A stretch of DNA of 64,000 nucleotides from Dyadobacter fanqingshengii. GTDB lineage: Bacteria > Bacteroidota > Bacteroidia > Cytophagales > Spirosomataceae. The position numbers and the translations under genes were made by a program. Under the pieces are notes generated by a model. It was not told the origin of the DNA. It searched no databases and was given only the letters and a program-made list of their open reading frames with translations. The stretch is taken from the NCBI RefSeq assembly GCF_023822005.2, contig NZ_CP098806.1:4216001-4280000 (forward strand), given 5' to 3'. Below are positions 45,678-55,368 of this stretch, piece by piece. Position 1 is the stretch's first letter. Every line of letters starts with the position of its first letter.

Positions 45678-48600
45678 CTACCCTTCCAAAACCAACTCTT
45701 CCCTCCTCTGCTGCTTCCTTGCTTTGCGCCCGGCTAGTCGCTCCTTCACCCTATCCACAACGTAGTAAACACTGGGAACCAGGAACACGGTCAGCAACAA
45801 CGAGCTTGTCAAACCACCGATAATGACCCAGGCCATGCCGTTTTTTACTTCGGCGCCGTCGCCGGAGGCCAGGGCGATGGGGAGCATACCGGCTATCATG
45901 GCGATGGTAGTCATCAGGATTGGGCGGAGGCGTTCTTTGCCGGCTTCGATCAGTGCGTCTTTTAATGCGTGGCCCTCTTCTTTCAATTGGTTGGTAAAAT
46001 CGACGATCAGGATGGCGTTTTTGGCTACCAGACCGAGGAGCATGATCATACCGACGATTGAGAAGATGGTTAAACTTTCCATGGTAAGGGCCAATGCTGT
46101 TAATGCGCCTACTAATGCAACCGGGATTGAGAACAATACAACAAACGGGTAAATGGTGCTTTCGTAAAGGGCGACCATGATCAGGTAAATGAGCACGATG
46201 CCGAGTACGAGCGCCAAGCCTAAGCTTCCGAATGCGTCGGCCTGGTTTTTCAGGTCACCGCGGTATTCGATAAAAACGCCTTCGGGGAGTTTTACACTGG
46301 CCATTTTGGCTTGAATGTCGGCACCGATTGAACCGGATGGACGGCCGATTACTTGTGAATTAATGCTGATAGAGCCCAGGCGATCAATCCGTTGCAGGAC
46401 GCTTTCACCCATTCCTTCTTTGATGGTTGCGAATTGGGATAATTCAAATGCTTGTCCCGAACTGTTCACAAAACTCAGGTGACGAATGTCGTCGGCACTG
46501 GAACGGTTGAACTGATCCAAAGTCACCATAATGTCGTATTCCTTGCCATTTTCCTTGAATTTCGAACGGTCGTCGCCACGAAATGCGGTTTGCAACGCTG
46601 CACCAACTTCGGCGGCGTTGATGCCTAGCTGTGACATTTTTTCACGATCCAGCTGCACACCTACCTCCGGTTTCGGATCGTCAACGGAATAATCTACATT
46701 CGCGGTCCCCGGTATCGAAGCTACAACTGCTTTTACCTGTGCAGCCACTTTACGGATTGTCGGCATATCAGTCCCTTTTACTGCCACCTGAATCGGCGCC
46801 TGGTTGGCATTCCCTGTGATGGAAGTGGGGGCGACTGTTACTTTTACGCCCGGAATTTGCAGGATTTCTTTTTGAATTTCTGTACCAAAATCTTCGGAAG
46901 ACATTGTACGCTCCTTTTTATCAACCAATTGAACGGTCAGATCGGCAATGTTGCTGTTGGAAGTTGTACCCAAACCTGTGCTGCTGTAACCGACATTGGT
47001 AAACACTTTGGTCACTTCTTTTCTGCCTAACAATAACTTTTCAACTTTCTGCGCAACTTGATTGGTTTGGTAAATAGATGCTGTTGGCGCCAATTCAACG
47101 GATACATTCAATTCGCCGCGATCACTTTGCTGCATAAATGCCGCTCCAATAAAACCTCCCGGAACCAGCGCAATTGAACCAACAATTAATGCCAGCGAAA
47201 GAATGAAAACATATCTTTTATGACCCAAAACCCAGGTCAGCATTCTGCCGTACTCGTCTTTGATCCGATCCAAAAAACGCTCAAAACCGAGGTTAAGCTT
47301 GCCCCAAAGGGTGTTTTTATCTAAAATTTCTATTTTACCAAAACGCGAAGCCAGAAGCGGAGTAAGTGTAAATGAAACGAACAAGCTCATTAATGTCGAG
47401 AATACAACCACGAGGGAGAATTCTCTCAGAATGTTACCGATCAAACCGGAGGTTAATGCGAGCGGCACGAAAACCACAACGTCAACTAATGTGATCGCTA
47501 AGGCGGTGAAACCTATTTCTGCTCGTCCGTCCAATGCGGCTTGCCATCTGCTTTTACCCATTTCCATGTGGCGGTTGATATTTTCCAAAACCACAATGGA
47601 GTCATCGACCAGGATACCAACAACCAGCGAAAGCGCCATTAATGTCATCAGATTGAGTGAAAAACCTAAAAGGCTCATCAAAATGAAGGTCGGGATCATG
47701 GACGAAGGCAATGCAACGAGAATAAACATCGAGCTCCGGAAACTGTGCAGGAACATTAACATTACAATGGATACGATCAAAACCGCCAGTCCAAGGTCAA
47801 AAACCACCGCATCGGCCGAGGCCAATGTGTAAATGGATTGATCGGATGCAATGTTGAATTTCAAGCCTGAGGAAGCATATTGTTTTTCCAGAGTCGTCAA
47901 ACGCTCGCGTGTCAACTTGCTCACATCCACCGCATTGGCGTCGGATTGTTTCTGAATCTGCAATGCAACCGATGGAGCACCATTAATGTGGTTCACGGCA
48001 GTTGCATCGGCTGTGCCATCATATACTTCGGCAATGTCTTTCAAAAACACCTGCCCGCCCGTGCTATTGCGACCAACGATGACATTTCTCAGATTTTCTA
48101 CGGTAGTCAGTTTGGCATCAAAGCGAATTGAAAGCTGATCTTCCTGCGTCTTAACCTGCCCTGCCGGATAGGAAGTGTTTGCATTGTTAATCGCAGCAGA
48201 AACCTGTGCAATTGACAAGCGGTATGCTTTTAATTTATCTTGACTAATATTAACCTGAATCTGACGTTCCGTTCCACCAATGATCGTTACCTGACCCACG
48301 CCGGTCACGTTGGAAAGTTGCGGTTTTAGTTTATCATCAATCAGATCATACAGCGCTGATGGTGACATATTTGCAGTAACACCCATTCTCAAAACTGGGA
48401 TTTCGTCGGTTGAGAATTTGTTGATTACCGGGCGATCGGCATCGTCGGGAAGCAGTGAAATTACTTGCTCTACTTTGCGTTGCGCTTCTTGCTGCGCTAA
48501 ATCGACGCTGATGCCTTGTTTCAGCTGAATAATCACAGACGAAACACCTTCTTGAGAAGTGGAATTGATCTGGTCCAAACCTTCGATCGCCGAAACGGCA

Positions 48601-48806
48601 TCTTCAATGTGTTTGGTAACATTGGTTTCAACTTCGTCCGCAGCGGCACCGCGGTAAGTCGTCATTACACTCACAACATTGGCCTCGAATTTAGGCAACA
48701 GGTTGTAAGACAATTGTTTATAACTGATCACACCAAATAGTATCAACACCGTGAATACTACTATGATGAAGAGCGGTCTTTTTACTGCTACTTCGGTGAT
48801 TGACAT
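45678..48806 (-). CDS. RND efflux pump inner-membrane subunit (HAE1/AcrB-like)
   Basis: A 1042-residue protein of the AcrB family. It opens with VAVKRPLFIIVVFTVLILFGVISY (first helix). Two homologous halves each hold a porter domain and six transmembrane helices, including GILVDDSIVVLENINRHME (TM4 region with the Asp-Asp proton relay). The C-terminal half ends with VFLVPSVYYVVDRV. It pumps drugs or toxic compounds out with proton-motive force, in complex with the adaptor and TolC-like genes that are immediately upstream. It is the last gene of the operon. Confidence 0.95.
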   Translation of the reverse strand: MSITEVAVKRPLFIIVVFTVLILFGVISYKQLSYNLLPKFEANVVSVMTTYRGAAADEVETNVTKHIEDAVSAIEGLDQINSTSQEGVSSVIIQLKQGISVDLAQQEAQRKVEQVISLLPDDADRPVINKFSTDEIPVLRMGVTANMSPSALYDLIDDKLKPQLSNVTGVGQVTIIGGTERQIQVNISQDKLKAYRLSIAQVSAAINNANTSYPAGQVKTQEDQLSIRFDAKLTTVENLRNVIVGRNSTGGQVFLKDIAEVYDGTADATAVNHINGAPSVALQIQKQSDANAVDVSKLTRERLTTLEKQYASSGLKFNIASDQSIYTLASADAVVFDLGLAVLIVSIVMLMFLHSFRSSMFILVALPSSMIPTFILMSLLGFSLNLMTLMALSLVVGILVDDSIVVLENINRHMEMGKSRWQAALDGRAEIGFTALAITLVDVVVFVPLALTSGLIGNILREFSLVVVFSTLMSLFVSFTLTPLLASRFGKIEILDKNTLWGKLNLGFERFLDRIKDEYGRMLTWVLGHKRYVFILSLALIVGSIALVPGGFIGAAFMQQSDRGELNVSVELAPTASIYQTNQVAQKVEKLLLGRKEVTKVFTNVGYSSTGLGTTSNSNIADLTVQLVDKKERTMSSEDFGTEIQKEILQIPGVKVTVAPTSITGNANQAPIQVAVKGTDMPTIRKVAAQVKAVVASIPGTANVDYSVDDPKPEVGVQLDREKMSQLGINAAEVGAALQTAFRGDDRSKFKENGKEYDIMVTLDQFNRSSADDIRHLSFVNSSGQAFELSQFATIKEGMGESVLQRIDRLGSISINSQVIGRPSGSIGADIQAKMASVKLPEGVFIEYRGDLKNQADAFGSLGLALVLGIVLIYLIMVALYESTIYPFVVLFSIPVALVGALTALALTMESLTIFSIVGMIMLLGLVAKNAILIVDFTNQLKEEGHALKDALIEAGKERLRPILMTTIAMIAGMLPIALASGDGAEVKNGMAWVIIGGLTSSLLLTVFLVPSVYYVVDRVKERLAGRKARKQQRREELVLEG

Positions 48807-48830
48807 AACATTCTGATTTGTTGATGGATA

Positions 48831-49883
48831 CTATTTTGTAACATTAACCGCCGCACCTTCGCTGAGGTTGATCTGGCCGGTTGTAATCACCGTTTCACCC
48901 GATTTCAAGCCTCCCAAAACTTCGATATTGTCGCCTAATTCACGACCTACTTGAATTTTACGTTGTTTCGCCTTGCCATTTTCGACGGTGTACACATAAG
49001 GATTACGCACACTTTCCACCAACGCGCTTCTTGGAATCAGCAACGCCTGCTGGCTGCTCTTTTGGCTGAATTCAACGCTCACGAATGTTCCTGCACGTAA
49101 CTGATTGGCATTTTTAATTACAATTTCAACCGGATAGTTATGCGATTCGTCGCCCTGTGGGGCAATGTAAGAGATCACTCCGTCGATTTTTTTATCAGGA
49201 AAAATGCTTGAACCCACTTTCACGTGCTGACCTTCTTTCAATTTATAAACATCATTTTCAGAGATCATTACCTGCACTTTCACTCGGGAAACGTCCAGGA
49301 TTGTTCCTAGCGAAGTTCCTACATTCACAAACTCACCCGGCTCAATGTTCTTCTTAATTACGCGACCGCTGATCGGCGCTGCAATGGAAGCATCGTTAAT
49401 CTGTTGTTTGATCTGCTCGGCCTGGTTCAATGCGTTTTCGTAGTTGTATTTGGTATCGTTCACCTGCACTTCTGTCGCGGCATTTCCGGCCAAAAGCTTG
49501 TTATACCGATCCGTATCTTTTTTCAATTTGTTGATATTGAGTTCAGTGGCTTGCAGTGAAAGTTCTTTCAATTTGCTGTCCACCTTCACCAGCGTTGCGC
49601 CTTGCGACACGTATGTTCCCAGATCATATTTCACAGCCATAACCTTACCCGCAGAGGTCGCCATGATTTCCGCTTGTTTAAATGGAATCAGACTTCCCGT
49701 GCGAACCAATTGCTGATCCGTGCTGCCTTCTTTGACCGAAACAGCGGTCACCGGAATGGTCACATTCTTGTTGTCCGGCATTACTTTCTTTGCATCCATC
49801 TTGGACTTGTTGGCTACCAGCCGGAAGCCGATGAGGATTCCAATAATTGCGATGGAACCGATTATTATGAGTTTTCTTTTCAT
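48831..49883 (-). CDS. RND efflux pump periplasmic adaptor (membrane fusion protein)
   Basis: A 350-residue protein with an N-terminal membrane anchor (about 5-22), a barrel-hybrid domain (VMAVKYDLGTYVSQGATLVKV, a lipoyl-like half-motif near 79-99), an alpha-helical hairpin (about 105-165) and a C-terminal beta-barrel/MP domain. It links the inner pump (24 bp downstream) with the TolC-like channel (8 bp upstream). There is no lipobox, so it is a membrane-anchored form. Confidence 0.93.
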   Translation of the reverse strand: MKRKLIIIGSIAIIGILIGFRLVANKSKMDAKKVMPDNKNVTIPVTAVSVKEGSTDQQLVRTGSLIPFKQAEIMATSAGKVMAVKYDLGTYVSQGATLVKVDSKLKELSLQATELNINKLKKDTDRYNKLLAGNAATEVQVNDTKYNYENALNQAEQIKQQINDASIAAPISGRVIKKNIEPGEFVNVGTSLGTILDVSRVKVQVMISENDVYKLKEGQHVKVGSSIFPDKKIDGVISYIAPQGDESHNYPVEIVIKNANQLRAGTFVSVEFSQKSSQQALLIPRSALVESVRNPYVYTVENGKAKQRKIQVGRELGDNIEVLGGLKSGETVITTGQINLSEGAAVNVTK

Positions 49884-49891
49884 GGTATTTC

Positions 49892-51223
49892 TTACGGCAG
49901 TGTTGAATAAAAGTTGTTGAGTGTGCCTTGCGACTGTTCGATGCCTAATTTGGCCTGATAGTAACTTAGCATTGAGTTGATATAGTTGCTTTGGGCTTCT
50001 TTATATGACGTTTCTGCATTGAGAAGATCGGATAATGTTACAGTGCCCTCCCTGTATTGCAATGTGGTTACGTCGTACACTTCTTTTGCCAAAGTGACAT
50101 TACTTTCGTCGTTGCCGAGGTTCAGCTTTGCTTTTTGAAGCTGCGTAGTGGCGTTGTGATTTTGCAGTTCGTAATTCTGAACATTCAATTTCAGCTGTTC
50201 ATTTTGCGTTAAAAGATTCAAATCCGCTTGCTTGTATTGCGCGTCTCTTCTGAAACTATCAAAAATTGGTATGGACAATTTCACGCCAATCGCGCCAAAA
50301 CTAAACCAGTTGCCCCACGATTCGCCCAGGTTCTGTCCCAGCGACTGCATGCCATATCGGCCGTAAACAGACAATTTGGGAAGGTAACCTGCTTTAATTC
50401 GCTGTTTTTCGAGGGATTGCAATTGCATATTGATGTTTTGGATTTTGAAATCGGTAAGATTAGCGGCATCAAATTGCTCTGGCTCCACTAATTTGAAAGG
50501 CTGATTTAATGGATTATCAGTCAGTTCAAGCTGTTCGGCCAGGGGCATTCCCATTTGGAATTTCAGCTGGTTTTGAGATAAAATCAAATTGCTTTCTGCG
50601 AGCGTCAGTTGTGATTTAATGTTGTTCAAACTCACCTGCGTACGATCGAAATCAACTTTTTTGATTACACCGTTGTCCAATTGCAGTTGCAAAGTGCCCA
50701 GTATCTGCTGGGTTTTTTCGAGGTTATCTTTCAAAAGGTCAATTTGCGCGCTCGTCACAAAAACCTGATAATAAGCATCGGTAACATTAAAAATGATCGT
50801 CTCTTTCGTTTTCTGAGCGTTCAATGCAGCATTTTGAAGATTTGGCTTATTAGCCTTGATTCCCACTAGCAATGCCTGGTCAAAAATCACCTGGTCTGCC
50901 TGCGCTGAAACATTGGTCGAATATTTTGTTCCCAGGGCAACGCGACGATCTTCGCCGCCAAAAAGAGCTCCTGGTAACACAGTGGATTGCAGCTTAATGT
51001 TATCATCAAGCGCACCATTACCCGCCACTTGCGGCAGGTAACCTGCCAGTGCCTCGCGTCCTTGTTGCACGGCAATGCTCTCTTTGTACTGGGCTATCTT
51101 AACATTGCCATTGTTCTTGATCCCGTAAGCAATGCAGTCTTTCAGGCTCAGGCGGGTTTGCGCCCAGGAGGGCCCAGCCGTCGCAACGAATGCCAGCATG
51201 GCTATGATCCATTTACTTTTCAT
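49892..51223 (-). CDS. TolC-family outer-membrane channel of the RND pump
   Basis: A 443-residue protein with a signal peptide (1-21, PSWAQ) and two OEP repeats (SLKDCIAYGIKNNGNVKIAQYK and the internal copy near 230-420), each with long helices. It is the first gene of the operon, followed after 8 bp by the adaptor. Its upstream region carries palindromes matching those near the MarR gene. Confidence 0.93.
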   Translation of the reverse strand: MKSKWIIAMLAFVATAGPSWAQTRLSLKDCIAYGIKNNGNVKIAQYKESIAVQQGREALAGYLPQVAGNGALDDNIKLQSTVLPGALFGGEDRRVALGTKYSTNVSAQADQVIFDQALLVGIKANKPNLQNAALNAQKTKETIIFNVTDAYYQVFVTSAQIDLLKDNLEKTQQILGTLQLQLDNGVIKKVDFDRTQVSLNNIKSQLTLAESNLILSQNQLKFQMGMPLAEQLELTDNPLNQPFKLVEPEQFDAANLTDFKIQNINMQLQSLEKQRIKAGYLPKLSVYGRYGMQSLGQNLGESWGNWFSFGAIGVKLSIPIFDSFRRDAQYKQADLNLLTQNEQLKLNVQNYELQNHNATTQLQKAKLNLGNDESNVTLAKEVYDVTTLQYREGTVTLSDLLNAETSYKEAQSNYINSMLSYYQAKLGIEQSQGTLNNFYSTLP

Positions 51224-51262
51224 CTTTTCTGATTGTTGATTATTTGTGGCTAATCTTGTATT

Positions 51263-51295
51263 TAGTTGATAGGTCTACTGGTGATATATCAACTA
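51263..51295. promoter_or_regulatory. Candidate MarR operator of the efflux operon
   Basis: TAGTTGATA (51263-51271) and TATCAACTA (51287-51295) form a 9-bp inverted repeat. The right arm lies in GGTGATATATCAAC (51280-51293), one base from the perfect palindrome GTTGATATATCAAC. The same element occurs before the MarR gene at 51800-51813. It lies 40-72 bp upstream of the TolC-like gene. Confidence 0.65.
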
Positions 51296-51310
51296 TTTAT
51301 TTAAAAAATT

Positions 51311-51781
51311 TCATTTTTCCGCTACGGCTGCAACTCTATCCAGATAACCCATAAATGTTTTCCGCTCTTCTTCCGTAAAATGCTCCATTACACGGTTATC
51401 GAATGCGATTACCAATGACTGAATGCGCTCACACACAAATTTTCCGCTTGCCGTCAATGTTACGAGGTTCTTTCTTTTATCCTCAATGTCGCTTTCTATT
51501 TTCAGAAAACCGTCCTTATGTAATGTCTGCACAGAACGCTGAATCCCCGCTTTATCTTTTTGAAGCAAATTCGCAATGTCTTGCTGGGTCATAGCGTGCT
51601 CCTGGAAATATACAACCATTAAAATTGGCAACTGTTCGGCCAGGACCGGAATGCCTTCCTGAACCAATTGTGCATTCATTTTCTTGAAAACAATCTTCGT
51701 CACAATCCCCAGCTTGAATTGCAGGGAGTTTTTCATTTCCTCTTTAATGTTCGAAAAAAATTTGGGATGTGTCGTGTTCAT
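51311..51781 (-). CDS. MarR-family transcriptional regulator of the efflux operon
   Basis: A 156-residue protein. The winged helix is AMTQQDIANLLQKDKAGIQRSVQTLHKDGFLKIESDIEDKRKNLV (about 63-107), with the wing residues DKRK. It lies just upstream of the tripartite pump with 87 bp between, in the same direction. Palindromes of the same sequence stand before both genes, so it probably represses itself and the pump and is relieved by a drug-like ligand. Confidence 0.92.
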   Translation of the reverse strand: MNTTHPKFFSNIKEEMKNSLQFKLGIVTKIVFKKMNAQLVQEGIPVLAEQLPILMVVYFQEHAMTQQDIANLLQKDKAGIQRSVQTLHKDGFLKIESDIEDKRKNLVTLTASGKFVCERIQSLVIAFDNRVMEHFTEEERKTFMGYLDRVAAVAEK

Positions 51782-51799
51782 GATGCAAATGTATATTAC

Positions 51800-51813
51800 G
51801 TTGACATATCAAC
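51800..51813. promoter_or_regulatory. Candidate MarR autoregulatory operator
   Basis: GTTGACATATCAAC, 18 bp upstream of the MarR start codon. It is palindromic over its outer five bases each side and almost identical to the element at 51280-51293. Confidence 0.6.
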
Positions 51814-51823
51814 CAAATGATTA

Positions 51824-51858
51824 TTAAAAAAGTTTTTGGAGCCCAAAAACTTTTTTAA
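51824..51858 (-). terminator. Terminator of the M48 metalloprotease gene
   Basis: A perfect 16-bp stem (51824-51839 with 51843-51858) and a 3-nt loop, just past the minus-strand stop at 51864. It isolates the MarR gene from the upstream protease gene. Confidence 0.9.
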
Positions 51859-51863
51859 CGCAC

Positions 51864-53333
51864 TTACTTACTAAGCGTCTTAATCAGCATCCCCTTCGTA
51901 ACCTTATCCGAAAGCGACATGCCGTTAATGATCGCCAGCTCATCCATTTGCTTGTCCTGCTGGTTGTTATCCTTCAACGCATCTTTCAAAGAACCATCCC
52001 GCTGAACGGTTTTGATCCTGATACGATCCGGTTGCCGGTTGAGAATGCTTCCGTCGGTAACCGATTTGAAACCTTGTGCTATTGATTTAAACTGACCTGC
52101 ACTTGCGCCAAAATTCGCAGCCTGCGCAACGCCGTGGATCGCATAAATGTTACCGCCATATTGAATCAGCCAGGTTGCAACCTGGATGGAGTTTGCTGTG
52201 GTGGCAGCCTGCTGGCCAGATTGCGTTTGCGCTGCCTGGGTCGAGATCATTACAATCGCAGGGTTACCATTGATCGTTGTTTTCTCATTTTCAGAAACTT
52301 GCAAGCCATAATTTTTTACCGTAGCCTGGGCCGCTTCTTCTAATGTTTTACCCGGTGCAATTGTAAAAATCACCATCGACTTTCCATCTTTCGCTCCCAT
52401 TTGGAATTGCGCCGGCGAGTTTTCATACTGCCATCCGCTTGGAACCGGGAATTGCAATTTCAGTTCAGGATGGTAAAAAGTGTTATTTTCAACAAAACCT
52501 TGTTTTGGATCGGCTCCATAAATAATACCTTCGATTTTACGCAAGTAAGCATCGCGGTTGACATTGTATTTGCCTGGATTTGCCTTTTGATACTCCGTCG
52601 CCAGCTTTTGCACTTTCGACTGTCTGCCGCCCGGATCAGGGTGAGTTGATTGAAAAGTAGGGATTGCCTGGCCGCTTTTTTCACCGATTTTTTTCAATGT
52701 GCCAAAAAAGTCGGCCATCTCGTGCGCATCATATCCGATTTTGCTGGAATATTCCACACCTATCTTATCCGATTCAGTTTCGTGATCACGGCTGTAACTC
52801 AGCAATAATAATCCAAGCGCCTGCTGCGTCTGATCCGCCATTCCACGGACAGTTTCCGAAAGAACCATTCCGGCCATTAATCCTACCTGACCAAAGATCT
52901 GCGAAGTTTGCTGACGCGCCGAATGCCTTGCCGTAATGTGGCCGATCTCGTGACCCAATACGCCGGCGAATTCTGCCTCATTATTAAAGTGTGCCATAAT
53001 CCCCCTTGTGAAGTATACGTAACCGCCAGGCACAGCAAAAGCATTGACCACCGGCGAGTCTACGATGAAGAATTGATAGGGTAAATCAGGCCGGTGAGAT
53101 ACGCCGGCCATCGCTTTTCCCTTCTCATTAATGAAGGAATTCAGGTTTTTATCGTCATAAATCCCCATTGTGGCCACAATCGACGGATGAGATTCGGCCC
53201 CAAGGGCGATCTCCTTTTCCTTCGACATAAAGATTATTTCCTTCTTACCGGTAACAGGGTTTTTGGAGCACCCAGACAGGAAACCTGCACCCAGAAGGCA
53301 GACAAGCATGTGAAATTGAAATTTCATTTTCAT
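51864..53333 (-). CDS. M48-family zinc metalloprotease lipoprotein
   Basis: A 489-residue protein. A lipoprotein signal (cleavage before Cys22, FLSGC) is followed by an M48 catalytic domain with H128-E-I-G-H132 (GVLGHEIGHITARHSA) and a later Glu in SRDHETESD. A C-terminal domain (about 300-489) of unknown function starts near ENNTFYHPELKLQFPVPSGWQ. It resembles BepA/LoiP-type periplasmic quality-control proteases. An internal ATG two codons later is possible. It is monocistronic. Confidence 0.9.
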   Translation of the reverse strand: MKMKFQFHMLVCLLGAGFLSGCSKNPVTGKKEIIFMSKEKEIALGAESHPSIVATMGIYDDKNLNSFINEKGKAMAGVSHRPDLPYQFFIVDSPVVNAFAVPGGYVYFTRGIMAHFNNEAEFAGVLGHEIGHITARHSARQQTSQIFGQVGLMAGMVLSETVRGMADQTQQALGLLLLSYSRDHETESDKIGVEYSSKIGYDAHEMADFFGTLKKIGEKSGQAIPTFQSTHPDPGGRQSKVQKLATEYQKANPGKYNVNRDAYLRKIEGIIYGADPKQGFVENNTFYHPELKLQFPVPSGWQYENSPAQFQMGAKDGKSMVIFTIAPGKTLEEAAQATVKNYGLQVSENEKTTINGNPAIVMISTQAAQTQSGQQAATTANSIQVATWLIQYGGNIYAIHGVAQAANFGASAGQFKSIAQGFKSVTDGSILNRQPDRIRIKTVQRDGSLKDALKDNNQQDKQMDELAIINGMSLSDKVTKGMLIKTLSK

Positions 53334-53558
53334 AGAAATTAAAAAAGAAGACTAAAGAGAGTGTTACTCAAAATTGAACATTGTGGTTAACGAAAGAATC
53401 ATGCCAATTCCAGCGGTGCGCATGATGCGTCCGGCTTGCAAACTAAATATATTTTATATTAACTGTGCTAATTATCTAAATTACGCCAAATTGGTATAGC
53501 GTTTTCCAATCAAGGCAGACGCCGGTTCAGCAAGGACAACTGAAATTACATTTACACT

Positions 53559-54377
53559 ATGCATTCGAAAAAAAGTATTTTCAGCCTGTTACCGTCCTGG
53601 TTGGTGCGCTTCGATTTTATGGGCATTTTCGAGCAGGATCCGTTTGGCAACTATTTGATTATCAAACGTTTTATAATATTCATCATTGGGTGGTTTACTT
53701 ACTACAGATATACGGCTGTCAATAAAATAGAAATCATCGGCAGCGATCAGCTCATTGAACTTCCCGATAACGGCGTGCTTTTCCTCTCCAACCACCAGAC
53801 TTATTTTGCAGATGTAATTGCTTTTTACCACATTTTCTGCGCTACCAAATGGGGATATAAAGACACCATTTCGCCACCATTTTATCTGTTTTCTCCGCGT
53901 GCAAGATGCTATTATGTAGCGGCTTCTGAGACGATGAAAGAAGGGATTCTTCCCAAACTTTTCAGCATTGGCGGCGCTATCACCATTGAACGCTCTTGGC
54001 GTGCCAATGGCGAAAACGTGACGAGGCAATTGGATAATGCAGCGCAGGACAAGATTGGAATGGGCCTGAAACATGGCTGGGTCGTAAGCTTCCCCCAGGG
54101 AACCACCAAACCTTATGCGCCTGTGCGGAAAGGAACGGCACATTTGATCAAAGATCACCAACCTATCGTGATCCCGGTGGTTATCAATGGTTTCAGAAGA
54201 GCATTTGATAAAAAAGGCTTAAGATTTAAAAAAAGGAACACAAAACTGACTGTACATTTCAAACCTCCCATGCATTTTTTACCAGACGAATCGCTGGAAA
54301 GCATGATTGACCGCGTCACAAAGGCGATTGAACAGGAAGCGCCTAAGGACGGAACAGCCGCTATTCCCGTCGCCTGA
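53559..54377 (+). CDS. PlsC-like lysophospholipid acyltransferase with variant motifs
   Basis: A 272-residue protein with an N-terminal membrane helix (about 36-50). The first acyltransferase motif is NHQTYFAD (H79, D85), one residue longer than the usual H-x4-D. The third motif is FPQGTT (178-183) instead of FPEGTR. A following PIVIPVVINGF matches the family. The acyl group is probably moved onto a lysolipid, but the changed motif 1 raises the chance of another acceptor. The TIGR01777 gene starts 57 bp downstream. Confidence 0.75.
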   Translation: MHSKKSIFSLLPSWLVRFDFMGIFEQDPFGNYLIIKRFIIFIIGWFTYYRYTAVNKIEIIGSDQLIELPDNGVLFLSNHQTYFADVIAFYHIFCATKWGYKDTISPPFYLFSPRARCYYVAASETMKEGILPKLFSIGGAITIERSWRANGENVTRQLDNAAQDKIGMGLKHGWVVSFPQGTTKPYAPVRKGTAHLIKDHQPIVIPVVINGFRRAFDKKGLRFKKRNTKLTVHFKPPMHFLPDESLESMIDRVTKAIEQEAPKDGTAAIPVA

Positions 54378-54434
54378 CATCCGAAAATGTCTTCTCCGCG
54401 TAAATAAAGTTCAGATAACCCACAGCAACATTCA

Positions 54435-55349
54435 ATGAAGGGCAAGAAAGTATTGATTACCGGCGGAACAGGATTGATTGGCAAAAGACTCACTCAATTA
54501 TTGCTCGAAAAAGGTTACGAAGTAGCCTTTTTAAGCCGAAAAAAAACAAGCATTCCGTCTGTTCAGGTTTTTGAATGGAATGTTGAAAAAGGTTATATAG
54601 AAGAAGGCGCGCTTGAAAACACCGATTACCTGATTCATCTCGCTGGCGCTGGCGTCGCGGATGAGCGCTGGACAGAAGAGCGTAAAAAGCTTATCATTTC
54701 CAGTCGGACTGAAACGGCGAAGCTGATCCTTGATAAGTTAGTTGAGAAAAACATCCGGCCGGCTGCATTTGTTTCTTCTTCCGGAAGCAGTTACTACGGA
54801 GAAGATACGGGTGATGTTCGCAATTCCGAAAGTTCGCCGCCGAACAATGATTTCCTATCGCAAGTGACAGTTGTTTGGGAAAAAGCGGCCGATGATATTG
54901 CGGCATTGGGTATAAGAACTGTGAAACTCAGAACCGGAATTGTATTGAGCAACGAAGGCGGCGCGATCCCAAAAATGGCTGCCCCGGCAAAATTTGGCTT
55001 CGGCAGTCCGCTGGGTTCGGGTAAGCAATGGATTTCATGGATCCATATCGATGACCTTTGCAGAATGTACATAGAAGCAATGGAAAATGAATCGTGGCAA
55101 GGCGCTTATAATGCCATTGCAAGCCAGCCTGTTACGAATGAGGAGCTTACCAAACAGATCTGCATTGCGCTTAACAGGCCGCAATGGCTTCCCAATGTTC
55201 CCTCATTTGCTCTGAAAATGGTTTTTGGAGAAATGGCAAGCGTGGTCTTAGGCAGCAGCTATCTTGTTAATGAACGAATTGCAAAGGAAACCAATTTCCA
55301 ATATCGGTTCAGTGAACTGGATAAAGCGCTCAAAGACATTTTGAGTTAA
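54435..55349 (+). CDS. TIGR01777-family NAD(P)-dependent oxidoreductase/epimerase
   Basis: A 304-residue protein of the extended SDR group (SDR39U1/YfcH). The dinucleotide motif is GGTGLIG (10-16). The family blocks LIHLAGAGVADERWTEERKKLI (about 67-88) and WISWIHIDDLCRMYIEAM (about 198-215), and a C-terminal DUF1731 part (QWLPNVPSFALKMVFGEMASVVLGS), are all present. The substrate is unknown. It is convergent with the M61 peptidase gene, only 19 bp apart. Confidence 0.9.
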   Translation: MKGKKVLITGGTGLIGKRLTQLLLEKGYEVAFLSRKKTSIPSVQVFEWNVEKGYIEEGALENTDYLIHLAGAGVADERWTEERKKLIISSRTETAKLILDKLVEKNIRPAAFVSSSGSSYYGEDTGDVRNSESSPPNNDFLSQVTVVWEKAADDIAALGIRTVKLRTGIVLSNEGGAIPKMAAPAKFGFGSPLGSGKQWISWIHIDDLCRMYIEAMENESWQGAYNAIASQPVTNEELTKQICIALNRPQWLPNVPSFALKMVFGEMASVVLGSSYLVNERIAKETNFQYRFSELDKALKDILS

Positions 55350-55368
55350 CATTCTCAATGGCAAACGC

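Noticed and set aside
47260..47832. A 190-residue open frame on the plus strand
   Set aside because: Antisense to the RND pump gene; low-complexity Thr/Ser/Lys/Arg composition, no motif.
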